DNA of 64,000 nt, taken from positions 3,626,001-3,690,000 of the forward strand of contig NZ_CP149571.1 in NCBI RefSeq assembly GCF_037890695.1, written 5' to 3'. Source of the stretch: Aeromonas jandaei (GTDB taxonomy: Bacteria > Pseudomonadota > Gammaproteobacteria > Enterobacterales > Aeromonadaceae). The translations under genes were made by a program, and so were the position numbers. Positions 28,840 to 38,886 of the stretch are shown one piece after another. Under the pieces are notes generated by a model. That model saw nothing but the letters and a program-made list of their open reading frames with translations, had not been told where the DNA came from and did no database searches. Within the stretch, counting starts at the first letter, position 1. The number at the start of each line of letters is the position of its first letter.

Positions 28840-29589
28840 TCAGCCCGCCAGGAAGGCTCGCACCTTCTCCAGATCGGCCTGGGTATCGACACCCACCGGT
28901 GGCGCTTCGAGCGCCTGAGCCACGTGGATCTTCTCCCCGTACCAGAGCACCCGCAGCTGCTCCAGCGCCTCGACCTGCTCCAGCACGCTCGGCGCCCAGT
29001 CCACATAACGCTGGATAAAGCCGGCGCGGTAGGCATAGATGCCGATATGGCGCTGATAGTGGTCGCCAATCTGCTCATGGCTGTTGGCAAAGCGATCCCG
29101 ATCCCACGGGATGGTGGCGCGACTGAAGTAGAGGGCGTAGCCATCCTTGTCAGTCACCACTTTCACTGCGTTCGGATTGAACGCCTCTTCGGCATCCCTG
29201 ATCGGTACCGACAGAGTCGCCATCGGCGCCGTGGCAGCGGCCAGATTGTCCGCCACCTGACGAATGATAGCGGGCGGAATGAGCGGCTCATCCCCTTGCA
29301 CATTGACGATGATGGTATCGGCGGCAAAGCCGTAGTGACGGCACACCTCGGCCAGACGCTCGGTGCCGGACTGGTGATCCGGTGAGGTCATGCACACCTC
29401 GACGCCGGTGCTCAGCAGTGCCTGCTGCACCCGCTCGTCATCGGTGGCAACGATCACCCGATCGGCACCGGATTGCAGCGCTTTTTCCACCACGTGCTGC
29501 ACCATGGGCTTGCCATGGATATCGGCCAGCGGCTTGCCCGGCAGCCGGGTGGATGCGTAGCGGGCCGGAATGACGACGACGAAACTCAT
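28840..29589 (-). CDS. kdsB: 3-deoxy-manno-octulosonate cytidylyltransferase
   Basis: This enzyme activates KDO to CMP-KDO for attachment to lipid A. It is 249 residues, as in E. coli. The nucleotidyltransferase signature is [20 protein letters not shown] at the N-terminus, with [11 protein letters not shown] near residue 97. Its ATG overlaps the stop of the Trm112-like gene (ATGA). It belongs to an envelope-biogenesis operon with msbA and lpxK. Confidence 0.97.
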   Translation of the reverse strand: MSFVVVIPARYASTRLPGKPLADIHGKPMVQHVVEKALQSGADRVIVATDDERVQQALLSTGVEVCMTSPDHQSGTERLAEVCRHYGFAADTIIVNVQGDEPLIPPAIIRQVADNLAAATAPMATLSVPIRDAEEAFNPNAVKVVTDKDGYALYFSRATIPWDRDRFANSHEQIGDHYQRHIGIYAYRAGFIQRYVDWAPSVLEQVEALEQLRVLWYGEKIHVAQALEAPPVGVDTQADLEKVRAFLAG

Positions 29590-29774
29590 GACGGCAGCTC
29601 GTCGCTATTGAGCGGACGGGCGCGGTTCTCCAGCAGTACCGGGATCCCCTCCTCCAGCGGATAGGCCAGCTTGTCAAAGCGGCAGACCAGCTCATGCACG
29701 GCCTTGTTGTAGTGCAGCTTACCCTTGCAGACCGGGCAGGCGATGATGTCGAGCAACTTGATGTCCAAAGCCAA
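29586..29774 (-). CDS. Trm112-family protein (YcaR-like)
   Basis: A 62-residue protein with the Trm112/UPF0434 pattern: [14 protein letters not shown], then [21 protein letters not shown]. In other Trm112 proteins such folds are zinc-binding partners of methyltransferases; here only the CPVC pair and one further Cys are present. It sits between lpxK and kdsB exactly as ycaR does in E. coli. Function in this setting is unproven. Confidence 0.9.
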   Translation of the reverse strand: MALDIKLLDIIACPVCKGKLHYNKAVHELVCRFDKLAYPLEEGIPVLLENRARPLNSDELPS

Positions 29775-29895
29775 AACGATACTCCTTCAACGATGTCGCG
29801 CTGGCGGCTTCATCACGCCAGCGATGGATGTCGAGCAACCAGCTATTCCATACGGGGCATATCAACCCCCTGCTCCCCCGCCGAGGCGAGAGAGA

Positions 29896-30891
29896 TTAAT
29901 CTTGCGCCCTGATCGCGCCCTTCCCCTTTGTCCCCAGCTTGTGCAGCAGGGCATCGAGCAGGGAGGCGGGCAACTCGGCGCTGACCGGCAGATACCACCA
30001 GTTATCGAGGGCAAACGGGCGACATTTGACCGCATCCTTTTCGGTCATCAGCAGCGGCTTGCTGGCAAAGCGGCCCACCAGCTCATCCCGGTCGAAGGGG
30101 TGATGATCGCCGTAGGCGGCCTGCTGATCCAGCTGGTAGCCGAGCCCTTCTAGGGTGGCAAAGAAGCGGGGCGGATGACCAATCCCCGCCAGCGCATCGA
30201 CCGGGCCTGCGAGAGGGGCCGCCAGCGGCGCATCATCGCATACCCGACGCGGCGTATCGGCGACCAGTTGCATGGGGTACTCCCCCTTGCCCGGCTCGCC
30301 GCCGTTGCAGATGATGGCGTCCACCCGTTTGAGCCGGGTGACCGGCTCGCGCAGCGGCCCCATCGGCAACAGGCAGGCGTTGCCGAAACGGCGCGCTCCG
30401 TCCACCACCACCAGCTCGATGTCGCGGGCCAGCGCATAGTGCTGCAGACCGTCGTCGGTGATGATGATATCAACCTCACCGCTCTGCTCCAGCAGTCGTA
30501 CCGCATCGGCCCGTTTCGGGGCAACCACCACGGGGCAGCCGCAGCGCCGGGCTATCAGCACCGGCTCATCCCCTGCCTGCGCCGTGGTGCTGGCGGCATC
30601 GAGCCGATAAGGATAATGGGGCGCCTTGCCGCCATAACCACGGCTCACCACCCCGGGGCGATAGCCGCGTGCCTGCAACTGCTCCACCAGCCAGACCACT
30701 ACCGGGGTCTTGCCGTTGCCGCCCACCGAGATATTGCCCACCACGATCACCGGCAAGGAGGATCGATACCCCTTGCGCCAGCCGTGGCGATAGGCGTAGC
30801 GGCGGGTGCCGCTGATGATGGCAAACAGCAGGGCAAAAGGGGCCAGCAACCAGCGCCAGCCACTTTTGCGATACCAGAGCCGTTCCAGCAT
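29896..30891 (-). CDS. lpxK: Tetraacyldisaccharide 4'-kinase
   Basis: LpxK phosphorylates the 4' position of the lipid A disaccharide at the inner membrane. It is 331 residues, the usual size. It has an N-terminal membrane-associated segment (WLLAPFALLFAIISG), a Walker A-like GNISVGGNGKTPVVVWL near residue 52, and DDGLQHYAL near 140. The ATG overlaps the msbA stop, so the two are coupled, as in most gammaproteobacteria. Confidence 0.96.
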   Translation of the reverse strand: MLERLWYRKSGWRWLLAPFALLFAIISGTRRYAYRHGWRKGYRSSLPVIVVGNISVGGNGKTPVVVWLVEQLQARGYRPGVVSRGYGGKAPHYPYRLDAASTTAQAGDEPVLIARRCGCPVVVAPKRADAVRLLEQSGEVDIIITDDGLQHYALARDIELVVVDGARRFGNACLLPMGPLREPVTRLKRVDAIICNGGEPGKGEYPMQLVADTPRRVCDDAPLAAPLAGPVDALAGIGHPPRFFATLEGLGYQLDQQAAYGDHHPFDRDELVGRFASKPLLMTEKDAVKCRPFALDNWWYLPVSAELPASLLDALLHKLGTKGKGAIRAQD

Positions 30892-32654
30892 CAGGCCTTG
30901 TTTCCTGCATTGCCAAACTGAATGGCACGCAGCTGGGCATAGGTGCCGCGCTGTTCCATCAGTGCTGCGTGGTTGCCACGCTCGACGATATGGCCTTCGT
31001 CGATCACCAGGATCTCATCCGCCTTCTCGATGGTGGAGAGGCGGTGAGCGATCACCAGCGAGGTACGCGCCTTGCACAGCTCGTCAATAGCCGCCTGAAT
31101 GTGGCGCTCGGACTCGGTATCCAGCGCCGAGGTAGCCTCATCCAGCAGCAGAACCGGCGCATCGCGCAGCAGGGCGCGGGCGATGGCCACACGCTGGCGC
31201 TGACCGCCAGAGAGGGATGCACCGTTCTCGCCAACCACAGTGTCGTAACCGTGGCTCATCTTGCTGACGAATTCGTCGGCATGGGCGATGCGGGCTGCCT
31301 GCTTGATCTCGTCGAGGCTGTATTTCTCTTCTGCGGCGTAGGCGATGTTGTTGGCCACCGAGTCGTTGAACAGGTGAACATGCTGGGAGACCAGCGCGTA
31401 CTGCTTGCGCAGCTCGCTCAACTTGTATTCACGGATGTTGACGCCGTCGAGCAGGATCTCCCCCTGATCGATGTCGTAGAAGCGGGTCAGCAGGCTGGCA
31501 ATGGTACTCTTGCCTGAGCCGGAACGGCCCACCAGCGCCACAGATTTACCTGCCTCCACTTTGAAGCTGACGTTGTGCAGCGCCGGGGTGTCCTTGGTCG
31601 GGTAGGTGAAGGTGACGTTGCGAAACTCGATCTCGCCACGAGCACGATCCAGAGTGCGGGTACCGGTATCCTGCTCCGGCTCGGTGTCGAGCAGCCCAAA
31701 CAGGCTGTGGCAGGCGGTGATGGCGCGCTGGAACTGGTTGTTGACGTCGGTCAGGCTTTTCAGCGGCTTGAGCAGCATCATCATGGAGGTGATCATGACG
31801 GTGAAGGTACCGGCGGTCAGGGTGCTACGCACGCTGTCGACAGTGGCCACATAGAGGAAAGCGGCCAGCGCGATGGAGGCTACCATCTGCACTACCGGGC
31901 TGCCGATGGCATCAGCCGCGACCATCTTCATGGTCTGCTGGCGCATGTTGTTGCTGACCTGGAAGAAGCGTTTCTCTTCCACCTTCTGGCCACCAAACAT
32001 CAGCACCTCTTTGTGCCCCTTGAGCATCTGCTCGGTGGAGGTGGTGATATCACCTACCGCCTGCTGGATATGGCGGCTGATCTGACGGAAACGGCGGCTG
32101 ATAAGGCCGATGATGATGCCCACCAGCGGGCCCACCACCAGGAAGATCACCGACAGCTGCCAGGAGTGCCAGAACATCAGGCCGAGCAGGCCGACCACGG
32201 TCGCCCCTTCCCGCACCAGGGTCACCAGGGTGGTGCTCGCCGCCGAGGAGACCTGACTCGCGTCATAGGTCACCTTGGAGAGCAGGTGGCCGGTGTTCTG
32301 GCGGTCGAAGAAGCTCATCGGCATCGCCACCATGTGATTGAACACCTGCTGTTGCAGACGCATCACCACGTGGTTGCCAACCCAGGCCATGCAGTAGTTG
32401 GAGAGGAAGTTGGCGACACCGCGCAGGGCCACGATGCCCAGAACGAAGAAGGGCATCCACTTGAGCACGGTCGGATCGTTGCCGTTGATCCCCTGGTCGA
32501 TCAGCGGCTTGATTGAGTAGACGAAGGTGGTGTCGACAGCGGCATAACCCAGCATGCCGATGATGCCGCCGATCAGGCCAAGCTTGCGGTCACGGACATA
32601 ACCGAGCAGGCGCTTGAATACTGGCCAGCTACCTTGTGAAGTTTCTTGTTGCAT
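30891..32654 (-). CDS. msbA: Lipid A export ATP-binding/permease MsbA
   Basis: A homodimeric ABC exporter that flips core-lipid A across the inner membrane. It is 587 residues from ATG 32654 (frame open to 32750). Six membrane helices lie in residues 25-320. The ATPase domain shows Walker A GRSGSGKST near 382, signature LSGGQRQRVAIARAL near 482, Walker B VLLLDEATSALD near 506 and the switch IAHRLSTIE. It is followed by lpxK with overlap. Confidence 0.97.
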   Translation of the reverse strand: MQQETSQGSWPVFKRLLGYVRDRKLGLIGGIIGMLGYAAVDTTFVYSIKPLIDQGINGNDPTVLKWMPFFVLGIVALRGVANFLSNYCMAWVGNHVVMRLQQQVFNHMVAMPMSFFDRQNTGHLLSKVTYDASQVSSAASTTLVTLVREGATVVGLLGLMFWHSWQLSVIFLVVGPLVGIIIGLISRRFRQISRHIQQAVGDITTSTEQMLKGHKEVLMFGGQKVEEKRFFQVSNNMRQQTMKMVAADAIGSPVVQMVASIALAAFLYVATVDSVRSTLTAGTFTVMITSMMMLLKPLKSLTDVNNQFQRAITACHSLFGLLDTEPEQDTGTRTLDRARGEIEFRNVTFTYPTKDTPALHNVSFKVEAGKSVALVGRSGSGKSTIASLLTRFYDIDQGEILLDGVNIREYKLSELRKQYALVSQHVHLFNDSVANNIAYAAEEKYSLDEIKQAARIAHADEFVSKMSHGYDTVVGENGASLSGGQRQRVAIARALLRDAPVLLLDEATSALDTESERHIQAAIDELCKARTSLVIAHRLSTIEKADEILVIDEGHIVERGNHAALMEQRGTYAQLRAIQFGNAGNKA

Positions 32655-33094
32655 GAATAGCCGTTGGTAATGGAAATGACGGGGTATTCTAGCCAAACAG
32701 TAGACATCCACCAAGCGCCACCATACAGATAGCAGGGATTCGCCCCCCAAATCAGGGATGAGATGCCTTCATCACGCCCCGATTATCCCGCGTATTCGCC
32801 TTTTCATAAGACGGCCGGCCATGCCACGGCGCACGCGGGCTACCCTTGCACCAACCCGGCCCACTCATAGTCTCTGCATCCCGACGCCATACAGGCCGCG
32901 GCCGACCGGCAACATCACTGCGGGGCAATTCGGCCACCCAGTGATTGGTCACTCAGGCCCACAAGGCTCGACTTGCCACCCCTTGATTGTTTCACCAGTA
33001 AGACTGAATTCAATTTCAAACGTAGAAATTTGCAACAGTATGGGCGGTGCAAGAGGACGCCAGCGGGAAAAACGAGGGGCAGAAACACGTCCGC
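32655..33094. other. Non-coding stretch between comEC and msbA
   Basis: About 440 bases with no supported gene on either strand. It should contain the msbA operon promoter. Open frames here have no ribosome site or recognisable product. Confidence 0.5.
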
Positions 33095-35311
33095 TCAGGG
33101 TGATGAGTCTGGCCGATCTCCCCATACTTTCGGCTGCCACCAGTTGCCGGCTTGCCGGTACCAGGGGCCATGATCCCGCTCGGCTTTGACCTGCATACCA
33201 CCTGCGACCGGCGCAATTACTACCTCCCCGTCCAGACCGGTCACCCACTGGGTCGTCCCCTGATAACGAGCGACTACCTCGGGACGGGGAAAGCCCCACT
33301 GGTTCATGAAACCGGCGCTGTGCACCACATAACGAGGCGCCACGGCGGCGACAAAAGGCGGGGTGGAGGAGGTGCGACTGCCGTGGTGCGGGCTCACCAG
33401 CAGGGTGCTGGCAAGCCCGGCTCCCTCGAGCGCCACCAGCCGCTGCTCCGCCTGCCGCTCGATGTCAGCGCTCAGCAGCACGCTGCGCTCGCCATCGCTG
33501 ATGCGTACCACGCAACCATCGTTGTTGTGCCCTGCCCCGGGCTGTTCTGGCCAGAGCACGCGAAACAGCAACCCTTGCCATGACCATGCCTGACCGCGCT
33601 GGCAGAGGGTGGTTGACGGGGTGAAAGGGTAGGAGGATAGCTCGCTGCGCACCGTCAGGGCGCTGAGCAGCCGCTTGCGGTTGCCCGCATGATCCCGATC
33701 CTTGTGGCTGATGATGAGGCGATCGATGACCCGGATGCCAAGGTGGCTCAAGGTGGGCAGGATCACCGCATCCGCCATGTTGTAGCCGCCGGGATAGCGA
33801 TCGCCGGTGTCATAGAGGATGGCACGATCCCCCTTGCTGATGAGCACTGCCAACCCCTGCCCCACATCGAGCACCCGCACCTGCCAGCGCGGCGGTGCCG
33901 GCCAGAGAAAGAGCGTCAGGGCCAGCAGCCCCGGCAGCAAGAACCAACGGGCCGCCCGCCACAGCCAGCAGAGCCAGAGCAACAGCAAGAGCGTGCTCAC
34001 CGGCAGCCACCAGCCCGGTAGTGGCCACCAGAGCTGGACCCGGGAGGCGAGTATATCGAGCAGGGTGAGCCCCCACTCCAGACCCAGATTTGCCAACCAG
34101 AACAACCCGTAGGCGAGCGTGCCAGAGAGCGGCGCCAGTAGCACGCCAATCAGCGCCAACGGAATAATGACGATGCAAAAGAGCGGTACCGCCAGCAGGT
34201 TGATCACCATGGCGAGCGGCGCAATCCCCTCAAATAGCGCCAACTGCAGCGGCAGCAGACCGAGCAGCATCCAGAGCTGGATCTGCCAGAGGGTTGGCTT
34301 TTCATGGAAGTAACCGACCAGCAGCAAGATAGCGACCGCCAGAAACGAGAGCCAGAAGCCGACCGAGTAGAGGGCAAAGGGATCCCAGAGGGTCAGCACC
34401 ACAAAAGCCCAGAGCCAGATGCGGTAGGCCGGCCACTCCCGCCGTCGCCAGCGCAGCACACTCCAGACCAGTACCATGATGAGCGCCCGCTCGGTCGCCA
34501 CAGCAAACCCCGCCAGCCAGCTGTAAGTGGCGGCAAACAGCAGCGACACGCAGATCGCTCCGCGCAGCCCGAACAAACGGCCCAGCCACCAGCCGAGCAC
34601 CGCCACCAGCGCGATGTGCTGGCCTGAGATGGCGATGATGTGGGTCAGCCCGCTGCCGCGAAACAGGCTCCACTGCTCATCGGTGATACCACTCTGTTCG
34701 CCGAAGGTGAGCGCCGCCAGCAAGGGGCCCTGCGAAAGAGGTCGCCAGCTCGCGTTGGCCGCCGCCAGCCAGCGCTCGCGCAAACCGGGTGCCACCGGCG
34801 CGATATGGATCACCCGGCGCAGGTTGCCGGTAGCCGTAATGCCCTTGCCAAGCAGCAGGCGGCGGCCATCCATCCCCGCCTCGTTGGCAAGGCCGTGGGC
34901 CGGCTTGAGAGTGGTCACCAGTGTCAGTTCACTCCCCGCCGTCAGGGGGGGCAACTGCTGATAGGCATTGACCCGGATCAGGGGGGACGGACGGAGCGGC
35001 CGACCATCCAGTTCATGGACGCTGAGGGTCAGCCGGACAAATTTCTCCCCTTCGGACTCTGCACTTTGCAACTGTGCGGTTATGATATGGCTCGTTTTTT
35101 TGTCAAGCAGCTCCAGCCAGGCCAGATGATACGAGAGAGTGGCCTGCATCCAGAGGATGCCAAGCAGCAGAAACAGCAGCCGCCACGCGCGGCAACAGGC
35201 AAGGGGAACCAGCAGGGACAGCAACAGGCCCCCCCATGCAAGTGAAGGTAACCATGGCCAGAGCAGTGAGGAGCTTGCCCCGAGGGCAAACGACAACAGA
35301 CGCAGATCCAT
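33095..35311 (-). CDS. comEC: ComEC/Rec2-family DNA uptake channel
   Basis: This inner-membrane protein conducts single-stranded DNA into the cytoplasm during natural transformation. It is 738 residues from ATG 35311 (MDLRLLSFALG); the frame open to 35830 is antisense to another gene and is rejected. Hydrophobic N-terminal helices and a DUF4131 region are followed by the Competence domain with GSGLTHIIAISGQHIALV near residue 210. A C-terminal metallo-beta-lactamase-like domain has HKDRDHAGN and SPHHGSRTSSTP. It precedes msbA as in E. coli (ycaI). Confidence 0.95.
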   Translation of the reverse strand: MDLRLLSFALGASSSLLWPWLPSLAWGGLLLSLLVPLACCRAWRLLFLLLGILWMQATLSYHLAWLELLDKKTSHIITAQLQSAESEGEKFVRLTLSVHELDGRPLRPSPLIRVNAYQQLPPLTAGSELTLVTTLKPAHGLANEAGMDGRRLLLGKGITATGNLRRVIHIAPVAPGLRERWLAAANASWRPLSQGPLLAALTFGEQSGITDEQWSLFRGSGLTHIIAISGQHIALVAVLGWWLGRLFGLRGAICVSLLFAATYSWLAGFAVATERALIMVLVWSVLRWRRREWPAYRIWLWAFVVLTLWDPFALYSVGFWLSFLAVAILLLVGYFHEKPTLWQIQLWMLLGLLPLQLALFEGIAPLAMVINLLAVPLFCIVIIPLALIGVLLAPLSGTLAYGLFWLANLGLEWGLTLLDILASRVQLWWPLPGWWLPVSTLLLLLWLCWLWRAARWFLLPGLLALTLFLWPAPPRWQVRVLDVGQGLAVLISKGDRAILYDTGDRYPGGYNMADAVILPTLSHLGIRVIDRLIISHKDRDHAGNRKRLLSALTVRSELSSYPFTPSTTLCQRGQAWSWQGLLFRVLWPEQPGAGHNNDGCVVRISDGERSVLLSADIERQAEQRLVALEGAGLASTLLVSPHHGSRTSSTPPFVAAVAPRYVVHSAGFMNQWGFPRPEVVARYQGTTQWVTGLDGEVVIAPVAGGMQVKAERDHGPWYRQAGNWWQPKVWGDRPDSSP

Positions 35312-35338
35312 GGTGCAAGTATTTAGCAAGGTTTCAAT

Positions 35339-35857
35339 ATGCCCAAACGACTCATCAAACGCTGGATGCCCGACCCGCAAACACTGAAAGAACACAAGCA
35401 CTTGCGGCTCTTTGGTCGCCTGCTGCTCGATGCCAATCTCTGGCATCTCAACCGGCGCTCGGCTGCGGGCGCCTTCGCCGTGGGGCTGTTCATGGCCTGG
35501 GTGCCGCTCCCCTGCCAGATGTTGCTGGCCGCCGGGCTCGCCATCGCCTGCCGGGTCAATCTGCCCCTCGCAGTGGCGCTGGTCTGGCTCTCCAATCCAC
35601 TGACCATTCCCCCTATGTTCTATGGCGCCTATCTGGTCGGTTGCCAGTTGCTGGGGCAAACCTCGCAACATGTCGACATCCAGTTCACCTGGGCCTGGCT
35701 GGTATCGGTATTTGAAACCGTCGCCCCGCCGCTCCTGCTGGGCTCGCTGGTGCTGGCCCTGCTGAGCTCGCTCATCGGATACGCCGTGATCCGCACCTTC
35801 TGGCGCATCAGCACGGTGCGTCAGTGGCAAAAGCGCAAGGTGGCACGCCCATGCTGA
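35339..35857 (+). CDS. DUF2062 membrane protein, first copy
   Basis: A 172-residue protein with the DUF2062 pattern: a basic N-terminus (MPKRLIKRWMPDPQTLK), RRSAAGAFAVGLFMAWVPLPCQM, then LAVALVWLSNPLTIPPMFYGAYLVG, with three to four membrane segments. AAGGTTTCAAT precedes the ATG. It starts only 27 bases from the divergent comEC ATG. The function of DUF2062 is unknown; the family is typical near lipid A and sugar-transfer genes. Confidence 0.85.
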   Translation: MPKRLIKRWMPDPQTLKEHKHLRLFGRLLLDANLWHLNRRSAAGAFAVGLFMAWVPLPCQMLLAAGLAIACRVNLPLAVALVWLSNPLTIPPMFYGAYLVGCQLLGQTSQHVDIQFTWAWLVSVFETVAPPLLLGSLVLALLSSLIGYAVIRTFWRISTVRQWQKRKVARPC

Positions 35858-36348
35858 GTCGCTGGTTCTCCCGTTTCAAGATCGATCCCGATACCCTGCG
35901 CAAGCAGAAGTGGTTTGCCCTGTTTGGTGAGCGACTGCTCGCTCCCGCCCTCTGGCAAGGGGGCACCCGCGCCCTGAGCGGCGCCGTGGCCGCCGGCATC
36001 TTCGCCTGCTGGTTCCCTATCCCGATGCATTCGCTGATCGCGGTCGGACTGGCGCTGGCGTTCAGCCTCAACCTGCCGCTGGCGCTGCTGGCGGTCTGGT
36101 TCAACAACCCGCTCACACTGCCCTTCATGTACCTCTATGCCTATCGCACCGGCTGTCTGGTGCTGCACAAGACGCCGGAGCCTTTCCATCTCACCTGGAC
36201 GCTCCACTGGCTGGAGCAGGAAGCGGCAACTCTTGTTCCCCCCTTCCTGCTCGGTAGCATGCTGCTGGCGGTGCTCACCGCACTGCTGGGTGGCGCCCTC
36301 ACCTTGCTGGTGCTTCAGCTGCGCCGCTGGTTGCAGGGCCTTCGCTGA
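35851..36348 (+). CDS. DUF2062 membrane protein, second copy
   Basis: A 165-residue paralogue of the preceding gene (MLSRWFSRFKIDPDTLRKQKW, then AGIFACWFPIPMHSLIAVGLA and LLAVWFNNPLTLPFMYLYAYRTG). Its ATG 35851 overlaps the upstream stop by seven bases, so the two are translationally coupled. The membrane pattern is the same as in the first copy. An ancient tandem duplication is likely, since the two differ at many positions. A terminator follows at 36369. Confidence 0.85.
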   Translation: MLSRWFSRFKIDPDTLRKQKWFALFGERLLAPALWQGGTRALSGAVAAGIFACWFPIPMHSLIAVGLALAFSLNLPLALLAVWFNNPLTLPFMYLYAYRTGCLVLHKTPEPFHLTWTLHWLEQEAATLVPPFLLGSMLLAVLTALLGGALTLLVLQLRRWLQGLR

Positions 36349-36368
36349 ACTGCTCACACGGCTGGATC

Positions 36369-36402
36369 AAAAAAGCCCGTCACTGGTGTGACGGGCTTTT
36401 TC
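36369..36402. terminator. Bidirectional terminator between DUF2062 and aspC
   Basis: Stem AAAAGCCCGTCAC/GTGACGGGCTTTT with a 4-base loop between converging genes; T-runs on both strands. Confidence 0.85.
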
Positions 36403-36425
36403 AGTATTGCGGTTAACGGCTGGCG

Positions 36426-37616
36426 TTACAGCACCTTGGCGATGGCATCGCAAAGCGGATCTATGTTGGCACGGGTAATACCGGCCACGCTGATCCGGCC
36501 GGAGCCGACGATATAGATGGCAAACTCGCTCTTGAGGCGCTCAACCTGATCCTTGGAGAGACCTGAGAAGGAGAACATGCCGTTCTGCTCGCGGATAAAG
36601 CTGAAATCCTGGTTCACACCGCGCGCAGCCAGTTTCTCCACCAGCAGCTCGCGCATCTCGCGAATGCGCACCCGCATGGCAGCCACTTCTTCCACCCACT
36701 CGGCATAGAGGGCCGGATCGCTCACCACGGCGGTGACGACGGCGGCGCCATGTGACGGCGGGTTGGAGTAGTTGGCGCGAATGACGGTCTTGACCTGGGT
36801 GAAGGCGACGTCGGCGATCTCCTTGGTGGCACTGACCAGAGTGAAGGCGCCGACCCGCTCGTTGTAGAGACCGAAGTTCTTGGAGAAGGAGCTCGCTACC
36901 AGCAGCTCGTCGTGGCACTCGGCGAAGATGCGCAGACCTTCGGCATCCTCTTCGATACCGCGGGCAAAGCCCTGATAGGCAAAGTCAAACAGCGGCAACC
37001 AGCCGGCGGCAGCACTCTGCTTGGCCAGTGCGCGCCACTGATCGCTAGTGGGGTCGATACCGGTCGGGTTGTGGCAGCAGCCGTGCAGCAGCACCAAATC
37101 GCCTGCCTGCACTTCAGCCAGCGAGGCCTGCATGGCAGCAAAGTCGAGCCCCTTGGTGGCGGCGTCGTAGTACTTGTACCACTTGACGGTCAGACCGGCG
37201 GCCTGGAACACGCTGACGTGGTTGGCCCAGGTGGGATCGGAGATCCAGATGGTCTTGGCCAGACCGTTGCGCACCACAAATTCGGCAGCGATACGAAGGG
37301 CACCGGTACCGCCCGGCGCTTGAGCGGTCTTGGCGCGGCCGCTGGCGACCAGCGCGGAGTTCTGCCCGAACAGCAACTGCTGCACGATGCGGCCATATTC
37401 GATATTGCCTTCAATACCGAGGTAATTCTTGGTCTTCTCGTCGGTCAGCAGCTTCTGCTCGGCTTGCTTGACGCAGTGAAGAATGGGGGTGGCACCGGTC
37501 TCATCCTTGTAGATCCCGACTCCCAGATTGATTTTGTGGCTGCGAGAGTCAGCGCGGAAGGCTTCGGTCAGGCCCAGGATCGGATCCGCTGGGGCGGCAA
37601 CAACCTTTTCAAACAT
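36426..37616 (-). CDS. aspC: Aspartate/aromatic aminotransferase
   Basis: A PLP-dependent class I aminotransferase of the AspC/TyrB group (396 residues). It opens [20 protein letters not shown], typical of AspC. NPTGIDPT is the cofactor Asn region near residue 180, and [15 protein letters not shown] holds the PLP Lys near 245. Substrates are aspartate and 2-oxoglutarate, with possible activity on aromatic amino acids; sequence alone does not separate AspC from TyrB reliably. Confidence 0.9.
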   Translation of the reverse strand: MFEKVVAAPADPILGLTEAFRADSRSHKINLGVGIYKDETGATPILHCVKQAEQKLLTDEKTKNYLGIEGNIEYGRIVQQLLFGQNSALVASGRAKTAQAPGGTGALRIAAEFVVRNGLAKTIWISDPTWANHVSVFQAAGLTVKWYKYYDAATKGLDFAAMQASLAEVQAGDLVLLHGCCHNPTGIDPTSDQWRALAKQSAAAGWLPLFDFAYQGFARGIEEDAEGLRIFAECHDELLVASSFSKNFGLYNERVGAFTLVSATKEIADVAFTQVKTVIRANYSNPPSHGAAVVTAVVSDPALYAEWVEEVAAMRVRIREMRELLVEKLAARGVNQDFSFIREQNGMFSFSGLSKDQVERLKSEFAIYIVGSGRISVAGITRANIDPLCDAIAKVL

Positions 37617-37663
37617 GGTATTCCCTGTATTCCGTTGAGTTCATTGGGTGGCAAAGCGGCGTG

Positions 37664-37694
37664 GTAAACAAAAGCGCTCATCCGGCGAGCGCTT
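37664..37694 (-). terminator. Terminator after the unassigned gene at 37762
   Basis: On the minus strand AAGCGCTC pairs with GAGCGCTT and is followed by TTGTTTACC. Confidence 0.6.
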
Positions 37695-37761
37695 CGTCAA
37701 CTCTTTATATCATCGCGTTCCGTGGGGGAAAACCGCTTTTTGGCCTGCTCTGGCGGGGATT

Positions 37762-38703
37762 TCAACCAACGGCATGCCACTCGGGTGCAAGGGCGCACAC
37801 CTCGGCCGACAAGGCACCATTTGACTCAACCAAACCGTTACAAATTGCCAACAAGGATTTGGGGATCCGGCTCGGTTCCCAGCGGCGAGCCTCCCCGAGC
37901 GGGCTAGCGTAGGTGGTGATAATGGGAGCCAGTGTTCTGGGCAGCCACCAGCTCGGTGGACGACTCAAGCGTTGGGCCAGCGCCACCACCCTGTCGACCC
38001 CGGCGGGATCGAGCGAGGTCAGGTGGCTCCACTGCACATTGGGCGGCAGGGCAGCGATCACCTGTTGCAGCGCCAGCTGGGCCGTCGCCGGTGCCCACAC
38101 CAGCAGAGTACCGGCAGGCAGTTGTAGCTCGGCAAATGCACCAACGCTGTCGGTGGTAACCACCCGCAGCAGCTCCCCCTCCCCCCACAGGATCTTGCCA
38201 AGGCCGGTCAGGGTACGCTCGGGGAGTGCTATCTCACCGAGGGCCTGCAGCCAGGGAGCGGCATCGAGCAGGGTGCCACCGCTGAAAAAGAGGCTGAACG
38301 GCTGGGCTGCGCGCAGGCGCAGCAGCTGATCGGCGCAGAGCCGGATCCCCTTGTCTTCGAAGTCGATCTGTTCGTTGGGGGTGAAGTTCACCTCGCTCTT
38401 GCGATAGAGCGCGGCGAGCACCCGTTCGTTGACCAGCTCCCCCAGCTGCCACCCCTGTCCGTGTAGCCACTCCTCCGGCGCAGGCGGCGCCGTGGCGATC
38501 TCCGCCAGCATCAGCTCGCGAGTCAGATAGCGGCGCCCGGCCGGGGTCAATTCATAGCTGTGGTTGCCGTGGGCAAGCAGCAGCTGGTTATCCTTGAGCA
38601 GACCTATCAGCGGTTGCCATTGCCGGCCGCGGATCACCGCTGGCGAACACTCGAGCAGCTGTTGTGCCAACGCCCGCCATTCGGGGTGACTAAAGTCGAT
38701 CAT
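37762..38703 (-). CDS. Unassigned protein with winged-helix-like N-terminus
   Basis: A 313-residue soluble protein I do not recognise. Residues about 15-65 (LKDNQLLLAHGNHSYELTPAG) read like a winged helix with a beta hairpin, and FEDKGIRLCADQLLRLRA follows near 115. The C-terminal half contains TLLVWAPATAQLALQQVIAAL and LTSLDPAGVDRVVAL, loosely like a Toprim-type nuclease core in which an Asp precedes PAG. ATG 38703 is listed; a GTG six bases upstream (38709) with AGGG spacing is also possible. It is flanked by its own terminator, so it is probably monocistronic. Confidence 0.7.
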   Translation of the reverse strand: MIDFSHPEWRALAQQLLECSPAVIRGRQWQPLIGLLKDNQLLLAHGNHSYELTPAGRRYLTRELMLAEIATAPPAPEEWLHGQGWQLGELVNERVLAALYRKSEVNFTPNEQIDFEDKGIRLCADQLLRLRAAQPFSLFFSGGTLLDAAPWLQALGEIALPERTLTGLGKILWGEGELLRVVTTDSVGAFAELQLPAGTLLVWAPATAQLALQQVIAALPPNVQWSHLTSLDPAGVDRVVALAQRLSRPPSWWLPRTLAPIITTYASPLGEARRWEPSRIPKSLLAICNGLVESNGALSAEVCALAPEWHAVG

Positions 38704-38837
38704 GTGCACTTCATCCCTGTAAATCGCATCCCTGTAACTGGCTGACAGACAAAGAGCCTGAAAAGGTACAATTACCGGCAGATGACGCCAACCCTTCTAC
38801 GTCAATTACGTGACCTCTCCCCCGCCTTTGCGCCAGA

Positions 38838-38866
38838 AATAGACAGCCCACCGGGAGGTGGGCTGT
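38838..38866 (-). terminator. Hairpin after hdfR
   Basis: Perfect 10-bp stem ACAGCCCACC/GGTGGGCTGT with a GGGA loop, 20 bases past the hdfR stop on the minus strand; the tail is only moderately T-rich. Confidence 0.6.
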
Positions 38867-38886
38867 AACGGAAGATAAAGCTGAAG

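Noticed and set aside
32758..33189. 143-codon plus-strand frame between msbA and comEC
   Set aside because: It lacks a ribosome site, reads as low-complexity Pro/Arg-rich sequence and runs into the antisense of comEC.
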